DNA of 8,446 bases from Spirochaetota bacterium (GTDB taxonomy: Bacteria > Spirochaetota > UBA4802 > UBA5550): contig JAKJGD010000059.1 of assembly GCA_022704585.1 (NCBI GenBank), forward strand, positions 1-8,446. Reading direction: 5' to 3'. A model generated the notes under the pieces. That model made no database searches. It was not told where the DNA came from and saw nothing but the letters and a program-made list of their open reading frames with translations. Below are positions 6,122-8,446 of the stretch, piece by piece. A program made the translations under genes and the position numbers. The first letter of the stretch is position 1; each line of letters opens with the position of its first letter.

Positions 6122-6784
6122 ATGCAGGAAGAACAGAAAAAAAAGATCAGGATCTTTATCGTTGATGATCACGAGGTGGTCCGCCTGGGACTCATCCAGT
6201 TTCTCAACAGCCATGCCCATTTGCACGTGTGCGGCCAGGCCGGCGACGCGAACGCCGCCATCGCCTCGATCAACGACTGCAGCCCCGATATCGCCGTCGT
6301 GGACATCAGCCTGGAGGGGATAAGCGGCATCGAGCTCATCAAGGCGATCAAGTCCAGGTACCGGCAGGTAACCGTGCTCGCGCTCTCGATGCATGCGGAA
6401 AAGGAAGTGGTCAGGCGCGCCCTGCAGGCGGACGCCAGCGGTTACGTGCTGAAAAGCGAGCCGATTGAACAGCTCGTGGATGCCATCGGCAAGGCCGTTG
6501 AAGGGAAGAGCTACATCAGCGAGCCGCTCCGCGAATCGCTCCTGGATATCATGACCGGAAAGGAAGGCCCGGAAAGCCTGATGTCAGATCTTACCGACAG
6601 GGAGCTCGAGATATTCACCCTCATCGGCCAGGGGTGCGATCGGCGGGAAATTGCCCGCAGGCTGGGGATCAGCACCTCGACCATCGGCACCTACCGCGAC
6701 CGCATCAAAACGAAGCTTAACATGAAAAGCTCGGGCGAGCTGATAAAATTCGCGGTCGAATGGTCCGGTCGAGGCAATAAATAG
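6122..6784 (+). CDS. NarL/FixJ-family response regulator (receiver + LuxR HTH)
   Basis: 220 residues, the usual length for the family. The receiver (about 9-125) has D15/D16 (FIVDDHE), phosphoacceptor D61 (IAVVDISL), S89 (LALSMH) and K111 (GYVLKS). A linker leads to a LuxR-type helix-turn-helix (about 154-215) with the conserved DLTDRELEIF and a recognition region REIARRLGISTSTIGTYRDRI. It is a cytosolic DNA-binding transcription factor, activated by phosphorylation and dimerisation in well-studied members. It follows the HisKA_3 kinase by 55 nt on the same strand and is almost certainly its cognate partner. Target genes are not visible; the palindromes downstream at 6902-6921 could be looked at as binding sites. 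No convincing terminator lies directly after the stop. Confidence 0.92.
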   Translation: MQEEQKKKIRIFIVDDHEVVRLGLIQFLNSHAHLHVCGQAGDANAAIASINDCSPDIAVVDISLEGISGIELIKAIKSRYRQVTVLALSMHAEKEVVRRALQADASGYVLKSEPIEQLVDAIGKAVEGKSYISEPLRESLLDIMTGKEGPESLMSDLTDRELEIFTLIGQGCDRREIARRLGISTSTIGTYRDRIKTKLNMKSSGELIKFAVEWSGRGNK

Positions 6785-6901
6785 CATGCATACTCCGGTC
6801 CTGCTCGCCGGACGGTTATTCTCAACCCCTGACTCTATCCTCCATCACGGAATCCGGTAATGTTCGGATAGGGGAATTCCCTGTGCCGCTTATAATCAGT
6901 C

Positions 6902-6921
6902 TAACTACAAATATATAGTTA
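6902..6921. repeat. Palindrome TAACTA-N8-TAGTTA
   Basis: A 6-bp perfect inverted repeat with an 8-nt AT spacer lies just downstream of the TATAAT at 6891-6896. It resembles a regulator binding site in size, but AT-rich DNA gives such repeats by chance. Confidence 0.3.
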
Positions 6922-6940
6922 TTTCGTTTATTGTATATTT

Positions 6941-7014
6941 ACGCCTGCCTGGCTATATTTCATATGTTAGAACAGATTAAGTATCAAGACTTTTAACAAG
7001 TTTAAGGCAGGCGT
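6941..7014. repeat. Spaced 10-bp perfect inverted repeat
   Basis: ACGCCTGCCT (6941-6950) and AGGCAGGCGT (7005-7014) are exact reverse complements separated by 54 nt of AT-rich sequence. They stand out because they are GC-rich islands in AT-rich DNA. They could form the base of an RNA stem or be ends of a tiny element; no target duplication is seen directly at the ends. Confidence 0.5.
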
Positions 7015-7071
7015 TTAAGTTTATTCATTTTTAACTTCTCAATATCCTCAATTAACCCCCCATAATTTAAA

Positions 7072-7101
7072 GGGAGAGCAGTAGTTCTCCCCTTTTTTTT
7101 T
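7072..7101 (+). terminator. Strong rho-independent terminator
   Basis: Stem GGGAGAGC (7072-7079) pairs with GTTCTCCC (7084-7091) with one G-T pair and a 4-nt loop, followed by C and nine T (7093-7101). No protein gene ends near it on this strand; the closest is the regulator gene ending at 6784. Confidence 0.85.
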
Positions 7102-7157
7102 GTCATGCCGCCAAAAACGGCCTGTTCATCAACCTGTATTAATAAACCAATGATGAT

Positions 7158-7201
7158 AAAAAAAGAGGAGAATAATGCCCGCTTCATGCGGGCAATTATT
7201 C
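7158..7201 (-). terminator. Long hairpin, terminator-like on the minus strand
   Basis: A 13-bp stem with one bulged A (7170-7182 with 7188-7201) and a 5-nt loop. Its core is GCCCGC/GCGGGC. On the minus strand it is followed by six bases and seven T (7164-7158). It is probably a second, backup terminator for the DUF1232 gene. Confidence 0.55.
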
Positions 7202-7271
7202 CCAAAGAAGATGTTGGAGGGTTTTACAAGAATTGTTAATGTATAGGTTGCGAAAAACCGTTTTATGTTAC

Positions 7272-7294
7272 AAAAAAAAGCGGCAGGTATCCGC
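7272..7294 (-). terminator. Rho-independent terminator of the DUF1232 gene
   Basis: On the minus strand, GCGG (7294-7291) and CCGC (7283-7280) pair around a 7-nt loop and are followed directly by eight T (7279-7272). It lies about 107 nt after the stop of the gene at 7401-7637. The stem is short but the T-tract is strong. Confidence 0.55.
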
Positions 7295-7400
7295 ACAGAG
7301 CAATTAACCGGTTATCCGGCAGCGGGCCATTTCATTTTCGGGGATTTTCCACCAGTGCCACCGGAGTTTTTGCCGTGCTCTTCGGTACGGCTGCCCGGCG

Positions 7401-7637
7401 TCAAACCTTGTTTTGTTGGCGCTCTTTTTTCATTTTCCGGTAGGAATAACCGGCGAACACGGCAGTTGATATCAGGAGCGGAATGTCATCGAGCAAACCG
7501 GCGACAGGTATAATGTCTGGAATGAGATCGACGGGTGATAACGTGTAAATAATGGCGAGAACCACCATTACCACGGCGCCGATAAAGCGCTTCCGTGCGG
7601 ATTCAATGCCTGAGTCTTCGATTCTTTTCATGAGCAA
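7401..7637 (-). CDS. DUF1232 (YkvA-like) small membrane protein
   Basis: The segment IIYTLSPVDLIPDIIPVAGLLDD is the signature of DUF1232: the SPxDLIPD motif then G-x2-DD. It sits between two hydrophobic stretches (FIGAVVMVVLAIIY before it, IPLLISTAVFAGY after it), so a small inner-membrane protein is expected. The C-terminus is basic (RKMKKERQQNKV). The biochemical role of the family is not known. Start choice: a TTG at 7637 has a strong SD, GGGAGG (7649-7644), with a 6-nt spacer, giving 78 residues. An ATG two codons later (7631) is 12 nt from that SD. The longest frame starts at a TTG at 7706 without an SD and adds 23 unconserved-looking residues, so I do not prefer it. The gene stands alone on its strand, upstream of and divergent from thioredoxin reductase. 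Confidence 0.8.
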   Translation of the reverse strand: MLMKRIEDSGIESARKRFIGAVVMVVLAIIYTLSPVDLIPDIIPVAGLLDDIPLLISTAVFAGYSYRKMKKERQQNKV

Positions 7638-7643
7638 TGCCGG

Positions 7644-7649
7644 CCTCCC
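7644..7649 (-). promoter_or_regulatory. Ribosome binding site of the DUF1232 gene
   Basis: GGGAGG on the minus strand, 6 nt before the TTG at 7637 and 12 nt before the ATG at 7631. It decides against the longer frame starting at 7706. Confidence 0.6.
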
Positions 7650-7700
7650 GTGAATGGTTGTCTCACACCCGCTATCAGGCATGCCGTGGTTTTCATGTTT

Positions 7701-7724
7701 TTTCAAGCATATTTTTGCTTGAAA
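7701..7724. repeat. Perfect 9-bp palindrome upstream of the DUF1232 gene
   Basis: TTTCAAGCA (7701-7709) and TGCTTGAAA (7716-7724) are exact reverse complements with a 6-nt T/A spacer. No T-tract follows on either strand, so it is more like an operator than a terminator. It lies about 65 nt before the DUF1232 start, between the two divergent genes. Confidence 0.5.
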
Positions 7725-7796
7725 TTAATCACGCATGTAATCAATCGTTATATTTGTAGCATATCTGTTTAAACTTGCCGCATATGAAGCCTGTCC

Positions 7797-7870
7797 TTAC
7801 CGCGAAAGCGGGAATCCATGCGAAAAATATGGATTCCGGCTCTCCGCTGCGCTTCGGCCGGAATGACAGT
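7797..7870. repeat. Dispersed intergenic palindromic repeat (GCGAAAGCGGGAATCCA type)
   Basis: Successive hairpins: CCGC-GAAA-GCGG (7800-7811); GGAATCCAT (7811-7819) with ATGGATTCC (7829-7837); and ATTCCGGC (7833-7840) with GCCGGAAT (7857-7864). The last two share bases and are alternatives. The wording, with GGAATCCA, TTCCGGC and CCGGAATGACA, matches a type of repeat that is scattered between genes in many environmental bacteria and gives spurious translations such as CHSGRSAAESRNP. It separates the two divergent genes and may affect mRNA ends or leader structure. Confidence 0.65.
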
Positions 7871-7910
7871 TGTGTTTTGCAACAAGTCTGTTAAACCTGT
7901 CAATTAATTC

Positions 7911-7915
7911 AGGAG
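7911..7915 (+). promoter_or_regulatory. Ribosome binding site of thioredoxin reductase
   Basis: AGGAG lies 7 nt before the GTG at 7923, which fixes this non-ATG start. Confidence 0.75.
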
Positions 7916-7922
7916 CAAGTAC

Positions 7923-8446
7923 GTGAAAGATGTAATAATTATCGGAGCAGGACCCGCCGGATTGTCGGCAGCGATCTACGGAAAGCGTTCGGGTCTCGAC
8001 CTTGTGGTCCTGGAGCGCCTGTCGCCGGGGGGCCAGGTAATGAATACCTACGAGGTGGAAAACTATCCCGGATTCGTGGAGCCGGTTGCGGGATGGGAGC
8101 TGATGTCCCGCATGGAGGGCCAGGCGCGGCGTCTCGGCGCGGAGATCATGGGCGCCGACGTCCTCTTGGTGGCCCGCGACGGGGACGGTCTGTTCACGGT
8201 AACACCGGGAGAAGGCCCGGCGATGCGGGCGAAAGCGGTGATCGCGGCGGCGGGGGCCTCCTACCGGAGGCTGAAAGTCCCCGGGGAGGATGAGTACATC
8301 GGTCACGGCGTTTCTTTCTGCGCGACCTGCGACGGCGCGTTTTACAAGAACCGCGTATGCGCCGTAATCGGGGGAGGCGACACCGCCCTTGAAGAGGCGC
8401 ATTTCCTGACCCGCTTCGCCAGCACGGTTTACCTGATACACCGCCG
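7923..8446 (+). CDS. trxB: Thioredoxin reductase (NADPH), N-terminal part
   Basis: The frame runs off the window end; 174 residues are visible, a little over half the usual length of about 310. The GTG start has AGGAG 7 nt upstream. The FAD-binding motif is GAGPAGLSAA (8-17), followed by SPGGQV and NYPGF typical of bacterial TrxB. The redox pair is CATC (C133, C136; E. coli TrxB has C135/C138). GGGDTALEEA follows, the start of the NADPH domain. The enzyme is a cytosolic flavoprotein that reduces thioredoxin with NADPH. No other gene follows in view, and its promoter is not clear; it should lie between 7725 and 7900, a stretch that also holds the dispersed repeat. The C-terminal NADPH motif cannot be checked, so related ferredoxin-dependent or NADH forms remain possible. 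Confidence 0.92.
   Translation, partial: MKDVIIIGAGPAGLSAAIYGKRSGLDLVVLERLSPGGQVMNTYEVENYPGFVEPVAGWELMSRMEGQARRLGAEIMGADVLLVARDGDGLFTVTPGEGPAMRAKAVIAAAGASYRRLKVPGEDEYIGHGVSFCATCDGAFYKNRVCAVIGGGDTALEEAHFLTRFASTVYLIHR

Larger units (their letters stand above)
6931..7101 (+). ncRNA. Possible small RNA unit: promoter-like pair to strong terminator
   Basis: A promoter-like pair (TTGTAT 6931-6936, 17-nt spacer, TATATT 6954-6959) is followed about 110 nt later by the strong plus-strand terminator at 7072-7101, with no open reading frame carrying an SD between them. A transcript from about 6966 to 7101 would be about 135 nt. Starting instead from the TATAAT at 6891 would give about 200 nt and include both arms of the 6941-7014 repeat. 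The -35 is poor. The terminator could also belong to read-through from the regulator gene at 6784, 290 nt upstream. Confidence 0.3.
6785..7400. other. Long AT-rich intergenic region without convincing protein genes
   Basis: This 616-nt gap holds a weak hairpin (TCCGG 6794-6798 with CCGGA 6808-6812, no T-tract), a perfect TATAAT (6891-6896) without a good -35, inverted repeats at 6902-6921 and 6941-7014, a strong plus-strand terminator (7072-7101) and two minus-strand terminator-like structures (7158-7201, 7272-7294). Frames crossing it translate terminator stems or lack an SD. Confidence 0.6.

Noticed and set aside
6785..6859. 24-codon frame from ATG 6785
   Set aside because: No SD and no features; it only reads through a weak hairpin.
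6941..7014. Integron attC site or miniature transposon
   Set aside because: No proper GTTRRRY/RYYYAAC core sites and no direct target duplication at the ends.
7002..7205. 67-codon minus-strand frame with a hydrophobic start
   Set aside because: Most of it translates the two terminator structures at 7072-7101 and 7158-7201; TTG start without SD.
7175..7246. 23-codon plus-strand frame with GAGGAG 4 nt upstream
   Set aside because: The start is buried in the 13-bp stem and the GAGGAG is explained as the link between that stem and its minus-strand T-tract; no protein features.
7265..7513. 82-codon plus-strand frame
   Set aside because: Antisense to the DUF1232 gene and its terminator; no SD and unusual composition.
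7797..8441. 214-codon minus-strand frame
   Set aside because: Antisense to trxB; its end translates the dispersed repeat (CHSGRSAAESRNP), a known source of false proteins.

Overview
The window is bacterial. GC-rich genes with clear Shine-Dalgarno (SD) sites are separated by AT-rich intergenic DNA. A bifunctional-type penicillin-binding protein, many PAS-domain histidine kinases and a thioredoxin reductase suggest a free-living, probably Gram-negative bacterium. No marker gene fixes the phylum, and a sensor-rich group such as Spirochaetota or Desulfobacterota is only a guess.

Layout. (1) 1-1032 (+): C-terminal part of a penicillin-binding protein with a TPR-like extension and a poly-lysine tail. 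(2) 1044-1181 (-): a very small membrane protein not found by standard ORF calling. Its frame contains an in-frame TGA followed by a hairpin that fits the bacterial SECIS pattern, so it may be a selenoprotein of 45 residues. It shares a bidirectional terminator with the penicillin-binding protein gene. (3) 1429-2138 (+): a STAS-domain protein and a stand-alone receiver, coupled by an ATGA overlap. A 33-codon cysteine-containing ORF (1331-1432) precedes them with another ATGA overlap. (4) 2288-6784 (+): a three-gene signalling block behind a good sigma70-type promoter. It comprises a PAS-PAS-PAS-GAF HisKA_2 kinase, a kinase with an N-terminal receiver and a NarX-type (HisKA_3) core, and a NarL/FixJ-type response regulator. 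(5) 6785-7400: an AT-rich gap with inverted repeats, a strong plus-strand terminator that serves no visible gene (possible small RNA), and two minus-strand terminators. (6) 7401-7637 (-): a DUF1232 membrane protein. (7) 7797-7870: a dispersed-type palindromic intergenic repeat. (8) 7923-end (+): the N-terminal part of thioredoxin reductase.

How the genes may work together (inference). The HisKA_2 kinase probably phosphorylates the receiver at the N-terminus of the second kinase, and perhaps the related stand-alone receiver at 1722-2138. The second kinase would then pass phosphate to the NarL-type regulator, which binds DNA. The STAS protein next to the stand-alone receiver suggests a partner-switching output as a second arm. 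The most unusual item is the candidate small selenoprotein at 1044-1181.
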